Source: Fodinibius sediminis (GTDB lineage: Bacteria > Bacteroidota > Rhodothermia > Balneolales > Balneolaceae). From it: a DNA stretch of 64,000 nucleotides. The stretch is taken from contig NZ_FXTH01000003.1 in assembly GCF_900182555.1 (NCBI RefSeq), positions 281,901 through 345,900 on the forward strand, written 5' to 3'. The notes beneath the pieces were generated by a model that made no database searches, had not been told where the DNA came from, and saw only the letters and a program-made list of their open reading frames with translations. This document shows positions 46,809 to 57,544 of this stretch, piece by piece; the first letter of the stretch is position 1, and the number at the start of each line of letters is the position of its first letter. The position numbers were made by a program, and so were the translations under genes.

Positions 46809-48548
46809 ATGAGTTTTAGCTTTTTTGACTTGCTGCAGGTGATCGGGTCACTGGGAATTTTTATCTACGGGATGAAGGTATTCAGTGACGGCCTTCAGAA
46901 AGTGGCGGGAAATAAACTACGGTCTATCCTCAAAGGTATGACCAGTACCCGGTTTCGCGGGATACTCACCGGCTTTACCGCTACAACCATCACCCAGTCC
47001 TCTTCCACGACCACGGTGATGGTTGTCAGCTTTGTCAATGCGGGGCTTATCACCTTCATTGAATCAACAGGGGTCGTCATGGGGGCCAATATTGGTACGA
47101 CGGTCACGGCCTGGATGATTTCCATTTTCGGCTTCAAAATGAAGATTACCCCGGTTGCCATTGCGGTGATCGGCATCTTTTTCCCGTTTATCTTTTTCGG
47201 CCGTGAGCGGTTGCGCAACCTGGCTGAAGCCATGATTGGGTTTGGGATCCTGTTTATTGGACTCGATTTCATCAAGAACAGTGTGCCCAATATCCAGGAC
47301 AACCCCGAGTTGTTTATGTTCCTGGATCAGTTCACCGAATTCGGTTTCGCTTCCATTGTAATTTTCGTTCTTGCGGGTACACTGCTCACCCTGCTGACCC
47401 AGTCGTCTTCCGCGGCCTCGGCAATTACCCTTGTCATGTTATTCCAGGGGTGGATTGATTTCCCCATCGCCGCCGCCATGGTCCTGGGTGAAAATATTGG
47501 GACGACTGTTACGGCTAATATTGCCGCCCTGGTCGGCAACGTCTATGCCAAACGGGCCGCTCGTTTCCATTTTGTGTTCAATGTGTTTGGGGTGCTATGG
47601 ATGTTGGCGTTAATTAACCCCTTTCTCATGGGCATCGATACCATTATGGGATACTTTTCGCCGGGAGCGGGCTCCATACTTCACGCGACCAATGAGCTCG
47701 GGAGGGCCAATGCCACCCTTGCCCTTTCCCTGTTTCATACCACCTTCAATGTGGTCAATGTACTGCTGCTTGTGGCCTTCGTTCCGCATATCGTTCGCTT
47801 TATAAAGAAGTATCAGAAAGAAAAGAAAGACACCCAGCACCGGCTGCAGTACATCTCGTCGGGCATGATGTCATCGCCCGAGCTGTCGATATCACAGGCT
47901 CACAAGGAGATTGAGTTATTCGCCAAGCTGATCGAGAAAATGCATTTCAGTGTAAAGGGACTGCTGTTTAACAAGCAGCGAAGACAAGATCAGTTCCTGG
48001 AAAAGATTGAAAAAAGAGAAAAGATCACGGATAACATTGAGCTGGAGATTGCCGAATATCTGACCAAAATATCCAGCTATAACGTAACCGAGGATGCCAG
48101 CCGGAGAATGCGCGGCATGCACAGCATGATCAACGACCTTGAACGGGTGGGGGATATCTACTTCCAGATGTCGAAAACCTTTGAGCGCATGCAGTCGGAG
48201 GGTACCGAACTGCCGGAGGCTGCGATGGACAAGATAGGGAAAATGCTCGACCTGGTACACGATGCCATTCGCAATGTCCGTGAGAACCTGGCCCGCGACG
48301 ATGAAGACATCGACCTGGAAAAATCCGTGCACCTTGAGAATGCCATCGACCTGTATCGCGATGAATTGATGGATTTTCATTACGGCCAGCTCGAGAATAA
48401 CCGCTATTCCAACCAGGTGGGCTTCCTGTTCCTGGATTACCTCAATCGACTGGAAAAAATTGGTGACCATCTCTTCAACGTAAACGAGGCCATTGCCGGC
48501 ATCAAGCTGAAAACGGCCTACGAGCGGGTGGTTGAGGAGCGGGGCTGA
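46809..48548 (+). CDS. Na/Pi-cotransporter family protein with PhoU-like tail
   Basis: 579 residues from ATG 46809, preceded by a Shine-Dalgarno-like AAGGAAGA; the longer upstream reading has an unnatural sequence. The first repeat has QSSSTTT (about residue 62), the second QSSSAAS (about residue 197), as in PF02690. C-terminal 220 residues form a PhoU-like helical domain (KIGKMLDLVHDAIRNVRENL). It probably imports phosphate with sodium and is regulated by its PhoU part. Confidence 0.92.
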   Translation: MSFSFFDLLQVIGSLGIFIYGMKVFSDGLQKVAGNKLRSILKGMTSTRFRGILTGFTATTITQSSSTTTVMVVSFVNAGLITFIESTGVVMGANIGTTVTAWMISIFGFKMKITPVAIAVIGIFFPFIFFGRERLRNLAEAMIGFGILFIGLDFIKNSVPNIQDNPELFMFLDQFTEFGFASIVIFVLAGTLLTLLTQSSSAASAITLVMLFQGWIDFPIAAAMVLGENIGTTVTANIAALVGNVYAKRAARFHFVFNVFGVLWMLALINPFLMGIDTIMGYFSPGAGSILHATNELGRANATLALSLFHTTFNVVNVLLLVAFVPHIVRFIKKYQKEKKDTQHRLQYISSGMMSSPELSISQAHKEIELFAKLIEKMHFSVKGLLFNKQRRQDQFLEKIEKREKITDNIELEIAEYLTKISSYNVTEDASRRMRGMHSMINDLERVGDIYFQMSKTFERMQSEGTELPEAAMDKIGKMLDLVHDAIRNVRENLARDDEDIDLEKSVHLENAIDLYRDELMDFHYGQLENNRYSNQVGFLFLDYLNRLEKIGDHLFNVNEAIAGIKLKTAYERVVEERG

Positions 48549-49107
48549 GAGTTCCTGGACAGCCGGCATGGAGGATGAAAACATGGTTCTTCAGGGAATA
48601 CCAATCTACGGTGGTAAGACAGCCTATAAAGCGCCATTTTGGTATAAATGGGACAGGCAGCTGAAACAGACCTTCTCACTACCCTGAAGCAGATCACTTC
48701 ACTAGGGTAAAGTACTCTCTTGCATTACCCTGGAGTGGTTGGCTTTACTATAAAGGCTTAGAGGCTGGGAAGAATGCCAGGTTGGTATACTCTCCGGTCC
48801 GCGGCTCTAATGGAGTAATGCAACAAAGCACTGCTGTATCACGGGCCACCTGTTTTGATGAACGCGCCGGCCCGTTTGGCTTATCTGCAGTATTTGCACC
48901 GGGGATGGAACACGGAGAGTGAAAATGTAATACGAACAAATGAGAGAGCTGCGGTTATGTTGTCTGTTTTATTAGCTGTTGAGAAGGTTTGACACCATAA
49001 ATGAGAGAGGAGATAGCACGCTGTATTTCTCACCTGAACAAATATAAACTTTTTCGGTGGGCATAGGTGTTATGGATGGTCACTGAATACCAATAATCAT
49101 CAACTTG
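48549..49107. other. Intergenic region before the DUF21-CBS gene
   Basis: 559 bases. Several copies of CCCTG/CAGGG-type words (for example ACCCTG at 48681, 48726) give weak inverted pairs. No gene or clear regulatory site was recognized. Confidence 0.4.
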
Positions 49108-50205
49108 ATGTCGTACGAAACAGCTATCAGGCTTGTAAGCGGATTGTTGCTCCTCCTGGCAAATGCTTTTTTTGTGGCAGCAGAATTTGCATTGACGCGC
49201 CTGAGGCAGTACCCCGCCGGGGAATTTGAAGGCGACGGGTTGCTGGAGAGGGCCTGGGAGATGACGGAACAGCTTGAAATCTATCTCACCTCCTGCCAGA
49301 TCGGGATCACATCCACCAGCATCCTTTTGGGGGTGGTGGCAGAGCCGGCGGTCACGGTACTCATCAACTCCCTGATTCCCGCCGCAGAGATTGGCGGTTT
49401 CTCTTCCCATACCATCTCCATTGTGCTTTCGATCATTCTGATCAACTTTGTCCATACCGTATGGGGAGAGCAGACTCCCACCTACCTGGGAGTGGAACGC
49501 GCCAAGGGGGTGGCCCGGTATTGTGCGCTTCCCCTAAAATGGTGGACCTATGCTATTTACCCGCTGCTGTATTTCGGCGACTGGATCACAAAAGCCACGC
49601 TCAGGCTGTTCGGCATACGGATGAAACGCTCATGGGTGGAGGAGGAAGGCGCATCGGAGGCGACAGTGCAAACCCAGATTGTGGATCTCTTGAAAAGGAA
49701 GGGATTGCCGGAAGAGCGGAGAAATGAGGTTGTGAATGCCCTGGAAATTGATGAGGTACCGGTCCGTGATATTATGGTTCCTGAAGAGGAAATTGTGTAT
49801 CTGTACAGTGACCGGTCTCTTAAAGATAACCTGGCTATCGTTCAGAACAACATGCGGTCGCGTTACCCTTTGATGGAAGAATCGTCGGGTGAATTTATAG
49901 GCGTGTTGTACACTGCGGAGCTGCTTGGGAATGTGATGGAACTGCAGCAGGACCGCCTAACCCTGGAGGAGCTGAGCTGGGCTGATTCACGTGTGGCCGA
50001 TGATATGCCGGTGAGTGATCTTATTGACTTTTTCCAGCACCACCACCAGGAACTGGCTCTTGTCACCAGTGAGCAACGAACTGTGGGGCTGGTTACGCTC
50101 ACCGACGCGCTGGAGGCCATCGTGGGTCATGCCGAGGATCCCACGGACCTGAAGGCACGGCTCGGCGGTGATCATGCTGCCGCAACGGAGACGGGAGAAG
50201 AATAG
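49108..50205 (+). CDS. DUF21/CBS-domain protein (CorB/HlyC type), without CorC tail
   Basis: 365 residues from ATG 49108 (TTG 49105 precedes it). An N-terminal DUF21 membrane domain (about 5-190, LLLLANAFFVAAEFALTRLR) is followed by two CBS domains (about 200-345, EVPVRDIMVPEEEIVYL). The usual C-terminal CorC_HlyC domain of about 80 residues is absent. Relatives are magnesium/cobalt exporters or regulators (CNNM family). The tail ends soon after GHAEDPTDLKARL. Confidence 0.9.
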   Translation: MSYETAIRLVSGLLLLLANAFFVAAEFALTRLRQYPAGEFEGDGLLERAWEMTEQLEIYLTSCQIGITSTSILLGVVAEPAVTVLINSLIPAAEIGGFSSHTISIVLSIILINFVHTVWGEQTPTYLGVERAKGVARYCALPLKWWTYAIYPLLYFGDWITKATLRLFGIRMKRSWVEEEGASEATVQTQIVDLLKRKGLPEERRNEVVNALEIDEVPVRDIMVPEEEIVYLYSDRSLKDNLAIVQNNMRSRYPLMEESSGEFIGVLYTAELLGNVMELQQDRLTLEELSWADSRVADDMPVSDLIDFFQHHHQELALVTSEQRTVGLVTLTDALEAIVGHAEDPTDLKARLGGDHAAATETGEE

Positions 50206-50299
50206 AAAGCTGAGAGGAGTGACGTTCTGCTCCAAAAAAAGATCCCTTATTTCATCAATAGGTTTGATTTCGGAGGCTAAATATGGGTTGAGGGGCTGC

Positions 50300-51061
50300 T
50301 TACTCCTTGGCAGCTGTCAACGTTTCCAGCTGGGAGAGCATGGCGAGTGCCTTCGTTTCGGTTGGCGGTTGCAAAACGTTATTTGTTATAAAATCTTCCA
50401 CATGCGGATAGTTTGACTGCCGTAACCGCTCAGCAGCTTTGGAAAGATCATAGTCTGTATGTCTGAATACAATTTCAGTATCAATGAGAAGCCAGTCAGC
50501 CCCTGTATGACCAAAGGGCATTCCCACACTCCCTGCATTGAGGATACGGAGTTCTCCGATATTTCGATCAAACTGCATATGAGTATGGCCGCATACAGCC
50601 AATGACGCGTCTTGACCCCCAAAAATGGCCCTTAATTTTTTTAGGGGTGTTTGTCGGGTAAAAACCTCAATATCACTAAGGGGGGTGGCATGACAAAAAA
50701 GAACATTGCCATGGTCTTTTATCTTTAGCTTATATGTCGAAGGCCAGCCCGACAAGAATTGCTTATGGTTTTCAGTCAGATTTTTTGCCAGCCAATAGGT
50801 CTGTTTATCGGCTCGCTCTGATAGACCTCCGGGTTCTTTACCCGCTATGTGTCTCAGGAGTTCTGACTCTGCATTTCCACGAATAAAACGGGTGGGAATA
50901 CTGATATTCTGTAATAAAGTTAATGTCTCAGCTGGCAAAGGACCGGCAATTACATCTCCGCCCACAATGAGGCAATCTACCCCGGCTTTGTAGATCTCTT
51001 GTAGCACGGCCTCCAGGGCCGGAAGGTTCCCATGAATGTCATATACAGCAGCAATACGCAT
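50300..51061 (-). CDS. Metallophosphoesterase (YfcE-like)
   Basis: 253 residues with a complete metallophosphoesterase pattern: Asp8 and His10 in VYDIHGNLPALE, GGDVIAGP, GNAE, CHATP and CGHTHMQFDR. A cyclic-nucleotide or other phosphodiesterase or phosphatase is likely. The substrate is unknown. Cytoplasmic. Confidence 0.92.
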   Translation of the reverse strand: MRIAAVYDIHGNLPALEAVLQEIYKAGVDCLIVGGDVIAGPLPAETLTLLQNISIPTRFIRGNAESELLRHIAGKEPGGLSERADKQTYWLAKNLTENHKQFLSGWPSTYKLKIKDHGNVLFCHATPLSDIEVFTRQTPLKKLRAIFGGQDASLAVCGHTHMQFDRNIGELRILNAGSVGMPFGHTGADWLLIDTEIVFRHTDYDLSKAAERLRQSNYPHVEDFITNNVLQPPTETKALAMLSQLETLTAAKE

Positions 51062-51527
51062 ATAATAAATTTTTTGATGTCTTGCGTTCTGTTCTGAAGT
51101 TTGGAATCAAGTTTGTGCAATGATTCTACTGTGTGCACTTATATAGGGCTCTATTTTTATCGTTCACAATTTAGATTTTTTTGAGCAGATCCCAAATGTA
51201 CCTGGTTTAAATCACTTCTTCTATGCCGGGAGTGATAACAACGGGTAAAAGGAAGTATTGATGCGGGCATGCAGCCGGGAATCCCCGGTTTCAGCCATGG
51301 TGCCACCCGGTGTTTATCCTTCCACAAGGATCAGCTTCAGGTACTGTCTGCCAGGTGGCTGCTGCCCGTCGACCATCAATTAACTTCCATCCAGTTATCC
51401 TTTCTTCCCGGAGGGGGGATAATCTTCCTTGATGATGGTTTTGCAGAAGATCTTTTAGGAAGTACTTGCGAAAGACAGCCGCATCGATGTGCGCAGACCA
51501 CAGCAGACAATTGGGCCCCCGCAAAAA
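51062..51527. other. Intergenic region, no gene recognized
   Basis: 466 bases between two - strand genes. Both strands have short frames with shadow-like composition. No terminator or operator could be assigned. Confidence 0.4.
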
Positions 51528-51884
51528 TTAGGGAATAAGGGTTATGCCAAATTTACTTGCAACAAGGGACGTAATAATGAAGCAGATAACGGTGATTCCA
51601 ACACAAATGGTAAGCGACCACCAAAAGCTGAGGCCATTCCTTAATAATGCAGGCATGGCCAAAAACATCGGCAGCGTGGGAATAACGTACCAAAAGGTAA
51701 AAAAGGCGTGATTGCTGATTTTTTCGTCGCCCTGACCTTCAAGGTACAGCCAGATCATCACCATGATGGTGACAAAGGGAAGAGAAGCCAGGAGCGCTCC
51801 CAGCCGGTCGGTTCGCTTGGCCACTTCTGAAACCAGGACGATGATGAAGGCTGTTACCGCGTATTTCAGAATGATAAATTTCAT
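51528..51884 (-). CDS. DUF3147 membrane protein
   Basis: 118 residues with four hydrophobic segments (KYAVTAFIIVLVSEVAKRTD first, then LGALLASLPFVTIMVMIWLY, ALLRNGLSFWWSLTICVGIT and a last one). It matches the DUF3147 family of small inner-membrane proteins with no known function. It lies downstream of the CusA-type pump on the same strand, 143 bases after. Confidence 0.85.
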   Translation of the reverse strand: MKFIILKYAVTAFIIVLVSEVAKRTDRLGALLASLPFVTIMVMIWLYLEGQGDEKISNHAFFTFWYVIPTLPMFLAMPALLRNGLSFWWSLTICVGITVICFIITSLVASKFGITLIP

Positions 51885-52027
51885 GATCTTCGTTTTTTAC
51901 ATTCCGGCTAGCATACAAGGTAAGGAATAATAAGAAGGCTGTTGCTGCCGTCAAACAGCAACAGCCCCCGGAATACCATGGGGTGTGACTCGCAGGTCGT
52001 ATTCCCCAGCTCCTCTGGGGAATACCT

Positions 52028-55000
52028 TTACAACGACGCTGCAGAATTCTTTGTCTCAAATTGTGCCAGCAATGCAGGGATCACAATCATGTTAAGCAGG
52101 GTAGAGCTGATCAGCCCGCCCAGGATTACCTGTGCCATGGGCGACTGTATTTCGTTTCCGGGTTCCCCGGCGGCCAGTGCAAGCGGAATGAGGGCCAGAC
52201 CGGCAGTGAGTGCGGTCATCAGGATGGGATTGAGCCGCTCCATCGCACCCTGGTGTATAGCGTCTATAAAAGACTTGCCTTCTTCCCAACGCAGGTACTG
52301 GTAGTGGGAAACGATCAATATCCCGTTTCGGGTGGCAATGCCAAACAGGGTAATAAACCCGACCAGGGACGCAATGGATACGATGCCGCTGGTGAACCAG
52401 ACGATAAAGATACCCCCGATCAGGGCAAAAGGCAGGTTCACCATCACCAGCAATGCCGTTTTCAGGGAGCTGAATTCCAGGTACAGCAGCAGGTAAATGA
52501 GCAGGATGGCGACGATACTCAGCAGCGATATGGTGCGGGTGGCCTGCGCCTGGCTTTCAAACTGTCCGCCGTATTCCACGAAATATCCCTGCGGAAAGTT
52601 GATATTCTCAGTCACATTGGCGCTGATGGCATTTACCGTGCCGCGCAGGTCGCGCCCTGCTACGTTGGCCGACACCACAATTTTACGCTGCACATTTTCG
52701 CGGCTGATAGTGTTGGGACCGCTGCGCGATTTTATACTGGCCAGCTCCGAAAGCGGAACCACCGTTCCGTTTTTGAGGGTCAGCTCAGCATTCCGCACAG
52801 CCTTAATGCGGCCTCGGTGCTCTTCATCGTAACGGACCATAAGATCAAACAACCGGTCGCCTTCGATAATCTGTGAAACCGTCTCACCGGCAAAGGCCAC
52901 GTCTATCTTTTCCGACAGGTCGCCGATGCTCATGCCATATCGCGCCAGGGCCCGACGGTTGGGACGGATCTGGATCTGAGGGACGTTTTGCTGCTGCTCA
53001 ACTGCAAGGTCAACGACTCCTTCCACGCCCTCCATCTGGCCACGAACCTCTTCGGCCAGGGTTCGCAGCCGGTACAGATCGGGGCCGAAGATCTTTACCG
53101 CAATGTTGGCACGCGTTCCAGAGAGCATGTGGTCGATACGGTGGCCCAGGGGCTGACCAATGGTGATATTCGTTCCGGAAACCATGCTGACGTCAGCACG
53201 CAGTTCTTCCAGAACCTGTTCTTTGCTCTTGCCTTCGGGGATGTCCAGGTCTACATTAATTTCCGAGGCGTTGACTCCCTGGGCATGCTCGGAAAGTTCC
53301 GCGCGGCCGGTCCGTCGTGCCGTACCGGTGACCGCCGGGTGGTCCAGCAGGATTTTTTCGATTCGCTGGCCTATCTCATTGGATTCATCCAGGCCGGTGC
53401 CGGGAATCGTCACGGCACTGATCACCAGTGTGCCTTCATTGAATTCCGGCAGAAAGGAACTGCCCAGGTACGGTACAATGAGCAATGTACCTAAAAACAG
53501 GACCAGTGTACCCGTCAGCACACTTTTCTTGTAGCGCAGGATGCTATCCAGTACCCGGCCGTAACCGGATTTCAGCTTTTTGGTGAACCAGCTTTCTTCG
53601 AGGTTGCCCTTTGACGCCTGTCCGGGCAACAGGTAGTAACAAAGTACCGGGGTTACCGTCATGGCGATAATCAGGGAGGCCCCGATGGATACGATATAGG
53701 AGAGCCCCAGCGGTTTTAGCATACGTCCCTGGAGCCCGCTCAGAAAGAAGAGTGGAATAAAGACGATCATGATAATCAGCGTGGCATTAATGATGGAGGT
53801 CCGTATTTCCTTGGATCCCTCAAAGACCACCTGCATAGCTGATTTTTGCTTTGACTCCGGAAGCCTGGCGTTTTCTCGAAGCCGCCTGAACACGTTCTCG
53901 ACATCGATAATTGCATCATCCACGATCACCCCGATGGCAATGGCCATCCCTCCCAGGGTCATGGTATTGATGGTGATATCGAAAAATTCCAGTACAAATA
54001 CCGATGTAATGAGTGCCAGCGGTATGGCTGTGAGTGAAATGACTGTAGTCCGGATATTGGCCAGAAAGAGGAACAGGATGACGACTACCAGGATAGCCCC
54101 GTCCCGCAGGGCTTCAATCACGTTTTCAATGGCCAGGTTGATAAAGTCAGCCTGCCGGAAAATGTGGGTATTGATCGTAAACCCTTCGGGCAGATTTTGC
54201 TCAATCTGCGCCAGCGTTTCATCCACGCGTTCCGTAAGCTTCAGCGTATTGGTTTCCGGCTGTTTCTTTATGGAGATAATCACGGCCTGGTCCCCGTTGA
54301 CAGAGGCGTCGCCTATTTTTTGGGCGGCATCAATTTTCACCTCGGCGATATCCTCGACCGTAATGGGTTGATTGTTGCGTTCAGCTACCACCGACTGTTC
54401 GATGTCATCCAGCGAATGGGCCCGTCCAATGCCGCGAATGGTGTACTGCTGGCTGTATTCCTGGAAGAACCCGCCCGAAAAGTTTTCGTTCGAGGCCTCA
54501 ACCGCCTTTGTTACCTGGTCCAGGGTCACGTTATAGGCTTTCAGCTTGTCCGGATCAACGCGAACCTGGTACTGCTTTAATCCTCCGCCGATAGGTACTA
54601 CCTGGGCCACACCGGGAATCGCCAGCAGGCGTCGACGGATTTCCCAGTCGGCAGCCGTGCGTATTTCCAGCTCCGAATGCCGGTCGCTTTCTACACTCAC
54701 CAGCATGATTTCGCCCATAATAGAGGAGATCGGTGCCATTACCGGCGGTGGCACTTCTTCCGGCAGGCGGCTGCTTACCAGCGAGAGTTTTTCGTTGACG
54801 ATTTGGCGGGCCTTGTAGATATCTGTGCCCCATTCAAATTCCACCCAGACGATGGAAAATCCCTTTGAAGTAGCCGAGCGCACCCGTCGCACCCCGCTGG
54901 CACCGTTGGTAGCTGTTTCAATCGGCAGGGTGACCAGTTGTTCCACTTCCTCCGGGGCCATCCCGTGCGCTTCGGTCATCACGGTTACGGTGGGAGCCGT

Positions 55001-55126
55001 CAGATCGGGGAAGACGTCCACGGGCATGTTGATGACCACGTACGCACCGGCGATGAATAAAATAATGGAGGTGACTACGACAACGAGCCGCTGCCTCAGC
55101 GATCCTTTGATAATGGCATCTAACAT
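52028..55126 (-). CDS. CusA/CzcA-type heavy-metal RND efflux pump
   Basis: 1032 residues, typical of HME-RND. It exports metal cations from cytoplasm or periplasm out of the cell. Seen: MPVDVFPDLTAPTVTVMTEAHG near the N-terminus, central helix GVIVDDAIIDVENVFRRL with the proton-relay acids, and the second half with RENVQRKIVVSANVAGRDL. Last gene of a minus-strand operon: His-rich protein, CusC-type channel, His-rich lipoprotein, CusB-type adaptor, CusA-type pump. Confidence 0.95.
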   Translation of the reverse strand: MLDAIIKGSLRQRLVVVVTSIILFIAGAYVVINMPVDVFPDLTAPTVTVMTEAHGMAPEEVEQLVTLPIETATNGASGVRRVRSATSKGFSIVWVEFEWGTDIYKARQIVNEKLSLVSSRLPEEVPPPVMAPISSIMGEIMLVSVESDRHSELEIRTAADWEIRRRLLAIPGVAQVVPIGGGLKQYQVRVDPDKLKAYNVTLDQVTKAVEASNENFSGGFFQEYSQQYTIRGIGRAHSLDDIEQSVVAERNNQPITVEDIAEVKIDAAQKIGDASVNGDQAVIISIKKQPETNTLKLTERVDETLAQIEQNLPEGFTINTHIFRQADFINLAIENVIEALRDGAILVVVILFLFLANIRTTVISLTAIPLALITSVFVLEFFDITINTMTLGGMAIAIGVIVDDAIIDVENVFRRLRENARLPESKQKSAMQVVFEGSKEIRTSIINATLIIMIVFIPLFFLSGLQGRMLKPLGLSYIVSIGASLIIAMTVTPVLCYYLLPGQASKGNLEESWFTKKLKSGYGRVLDSILRYKKSVLTGTLVLFLGTLLIVPYLGSSFLPEFNEGTLVISAVTIPGTGLDESNEIGQRIEKILLDHPAVTGTARRTGRAELSEHAQGVNASEINVDLDIPEGKSKEQVLEELRADVSMVSGTNITIGQPLGHRIDHMLSGTRANIAVKIFGPDLYRLRTLAEEVRGQMEGVEGVVDLAVEQQQNVPQIQIRPNRRALARYGMSIGDLSEKIDVAFAGETVSQIIEGDRLFDLMVRYDEEHRGRIKAVRNAELTLKNGTVVPLSELASIKSRSGPNTISRENVQRKIVVSANVAGRDLRGTVNAISANVTENINFPQGYFVEYGGQFESQAQATRTISLLSIVAILLIYLLLYLEFSSLKTALLVMVNLPFALIGGIFIVWFTSGIVSIASLVGFITLFGIATRNGILIVSHYQYLRWEEGKSFIDAIHQGAMERLNPILMTALTAGLALIPLALAAGEPGNEIQSPMAQVILGGLISSTLLNMIVIPALLAQFETKNSAASL

Positions 55127-55219
55127 ATCTGCTTAGTAAGATTTAAATTTCTATGATTTGAGATGGTTATTGTCAGCAATTTGCATCCATGATGTCACAT
55201 CAGTTATGAGATATTCGGG

Positions 55220-56917
55220 TTAGTGGGAGTGCCCGTGGGAAGGAGCTTCGGATGAGAGCGAAGCCAGTTTCACCTGGTAGGCATTCTCAGTAACCACATG
55301 TTCTCCACCCTGCAGCCCGGAGGTGATTTCCACCCATCCCCGGTGTTCAATGCCTGTTGTCACCCGCTGTTTTCTAAAGGACTCACCGGAGACATGTACA
55401 TAGACGTTGTAATTTCCTTCTTCCTCAATTAGAGCTGACTGTGGAATCGCCAGTACATTTTCCCTGGTTTCAGTATTGATATGCACCGTAGAAAACATGC
55501 CCAATGGCAATCCGTTTTTTGAATTGTCGAGCTCATAAATCAGGGACAAAGTTCGACTTTGGGGATCGATGCTATTCGCGCGGCTGATTAACCGTCCTCC
55601 AAGCTCGCTGACTTCATACAGGCGGTCGTCACCCTGCACGCGAAAAGCTGCCTGACTGGCATTGGCAATACGACTCTGCTGCGCAGCCGGAACATTAGCC
55701 TTGAGCCATACCTTGGAGGCATCGGCAATGCGATACAGCGGCTGGCCGGCCTCCACCTGCATGCCGGGGGTTACGTAAGACTGCACAATCGTACCGCTGA
55801 GGGGAGCCTTGAGTTCAAACCGGTAGGATTCCGCTGACTCGCCGTAGCCTTCCAGGGCGGCCGTATCCACCTGAATCACTTCATTAATGGTCTGGTAACG
55901 CGTCAACGCCTGGCGGTACTCAATACGGGACTTTTGAAGTTCCGCTTGGGGAATGGCCTCCTTCTGGTACAAGCGCCTGGACCGCTCCAGGTTGGCCTTG
56001 GCCAGTTCCAGATCCGATTGCGCATTGATAAACTGCTGGGCATAGTTATCACCGCCGCCTGATTGGATCGCGGGATTCAACACCGCCATTGAGGCTCCTT
56101 TTTGCAGCTGCTGTCCTTCTACAGGCAGATTGCCGTTTTGGCTGGACAGCACAATGCCCGAAAAGGGAGCGGAAACGACGGCCTGGCTGTTTTGGGCGGC
56201 CATAATCTCGCCGGTGGCATCCACTGTCTGGGTGAGTGTTCGCTGTTGTACTTCCTGTGTTGCGAAGGGAATATCCCACTGCTGCTCCTTTAAAAAGGTA
56301 ATCATGCTGGGATCCTCCTCGGCGTGCGTGTGGGGAATGTCATCAACTGAGTTATATACCGGAATGCCGTTTACCTGCAAGGTGTCGTTGACCATACCAT
56401 AAATCTCAATGGTCAAATCATAGCGTCCGGCCTGTTTAAACGTAATGTCAGGGCCATAAATGCCGGGTACCTGCACTTCGGTTTCCCGGGCTGATAGCTC
56501 GGTGCCATTTTCCGAACGGAAGCTAAAGTACACCTCGGAGCTTGCAATGGGGCTGAAATCGGAGAGCCGGGTCAGATGAACCGCAAAGGTGGCTTCCCGG
56601 CCGACGACAATTTCGGGATATTCCATGAAGAGTTCGGTCTCATCAGTCCAGTAAGTCACCGCACCAGCACCTTCCGACGCTACCAGTGCTGCTTCTGATC
56701 CTGTTGCGCTGTCGCTGGTGTGATCGGCATCGGTTTCCCCGTCGTGGGGATGCCCGTGTTCTTCTTGTGTGTCTTGTGAAGAAGGTGGCTCGGTCTGCGT
56801 CTCCTGGTCGTGAGCGTGGTCAGCTCCTTCCCCGTGGCTATGACCTTCATCAGCAGAACCGCAGCCAGCAAGCAGAAGCCCGGTTGTTATAAACAGGAAT
56901 ATAAGTAAGCGTTTCAT
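55220..56917 (-). CDS. CusB/CzcB-type RND adaptor with His-rich N-terminus
   Basis: 565 residues, a lipoprotein (lipobox LLAGC, Cys19) with a His/Asp/Glu-rich metal-capture segment at about 25-70. An Ig-like domain (about 85-185) precedes the adaptor core with coiled coil (ELAKANLERSRRLYQKEAIP) and barrel (YVTPGMQVEAGQPLYRIADA). The C-terminal end is APSHGHSH, a further His-rich tag. It binds metal in the periplasm and passes it to the pump. Confidence 0.93.
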   Translation of the reverse strand: MKRLLIFLFITTGLLLAGCGSADEGHSHGEGADHAHDQETQTEPPSSQDTQEEHGHPHDGETDADHTSDSATGSEAALVASEGAGAVTYWTDETELFMEYPEIVVGREATFAVHLTRLSDFSPIASSEVYFSFRSENGTELSARETEVQVPGIYGPDITFKQAGRYDLTIEIYGMVNDTLQVNGIPVYNSVDDIPHTHAEEDPSMITFLKEQQWDIPFATQEVQQRTLTQTVDATGEIMAAQNSQAVVSAPFSGIVLSSQNGNLPVEGQQLQKGASMAVLNPAIQSGGGDNYAQQFINAQSDLELAKANLERSRRLYQKEAIPQAELQKSRIEYRQALTRYQTINEVIQVDTAALEGYGESAESYRFELKAPLSGTIVQSYVTPGMQVEAGQPLYRIADASKVWLKANVPAAQQSRIANASQAAFRVQGDDRLYEVSELGGRLISRANSIDPQSRTLSLIYELDNSKNGLPLGMFSTVHINTETRENVLAIPQSALIEEEGNYNVYVHVSGESFRKQRVTTGIEHRGWVEITSGLQGGEHVVTENAYQVKLASLSSEAPSHGHSH

Positions 56918-56961
56918 GGTCTTTGGTATTTTGAATTAAAATAATGCTGCGGCATCAGCCT

Positions 56962-57540
56962 TTAGTTGGGGTGCTCATGGTCGTCGTCTTCCCCGTGGCT
57001 ATGTCCGCTACGGCCTATTTCGGAATGGGCGCTCCAGCTGTTGAATGGTTCTCCGCCGGCACCCAATTCAACCGAATGGGTTTCACCGGCTGCAAGATCC
57101 ACTGGACTGGTGGGGCCAAGTTCGGATCCGTTTGATAATTCAACCTTAACCGATACCGCCGGCAGGACATCTTGGGTCGTGTTTTCAATTGTGCCATTGA
57201 AAGATTTAGAATCACTGTCGTAAGACAAGGTCAAGCGAATTCCCTTTCGGACTTGCTCATAGTTTTCATCAAGTCCCATCATCGCCTCAGAGGTTTCTCC
57301 CTCATGGCTATGGGCATCTTCACCGGAACCGGAGTGGGAATGTTCTTCTTCAGCCTCAGAGTGATCGTGACCTTCTTCACCTTCATGCTGGTGAGCTGCT
57401 TCTGTACCCTCACCGTGGGCATGCTGTTCTGTTTCGTGGGTATGCGTGTCTTCGCCGTGGGTGTGACCCGAATCATCCGAGCCACATCCTGTTATCGTTA
57501 ATCCTGCTGAGATTGATAGAATAAGAAGTAAGCGTTTCAT
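56962..57540 (-). CDS. His-rich lipoprotein (FxLYD-like)
   Basis: 192 residues. Lipobox TITGC (Cys19) is followed by about 65 residues with 19 or so histidines in HxH and HExE patterns, then a beta-sandwich domain of about 80 residues (VRKGIRLTLSYDSDSKSFNG, VSVKVELSNGSELG), and a His-rich tail (GHSHGEDDDHEH). A periplasmic metal-binding partner of the efflux pump is inferred. It sits between the channel and adaptor genes. Confidence 0.8.
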   Translation of the reverse strand: MKRLLLILSISAGLTITGCGSDDSGHTHGEDTHTHETEQHAHGEGTEAAHQHEGEEGHDHSEAEEEHSHSGSGEDAHSHEGETSEAMMGLDENYEQVRKGIRLTLSYDSDSKSFNGTIENTTQDVLPAVSVKVELSNGSELGPTSPVDLAAGETHSVELGAGGEPFNSWSAHSEIGRSGHSHGEDDDHEHPN

Positions 57541-57544
57541 GGTA

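Noticed and set aside
51269..51538. Frames on both strands in the gap before DUF3147
   Set aside because: Neither has a recognizable family; they overlap each other.
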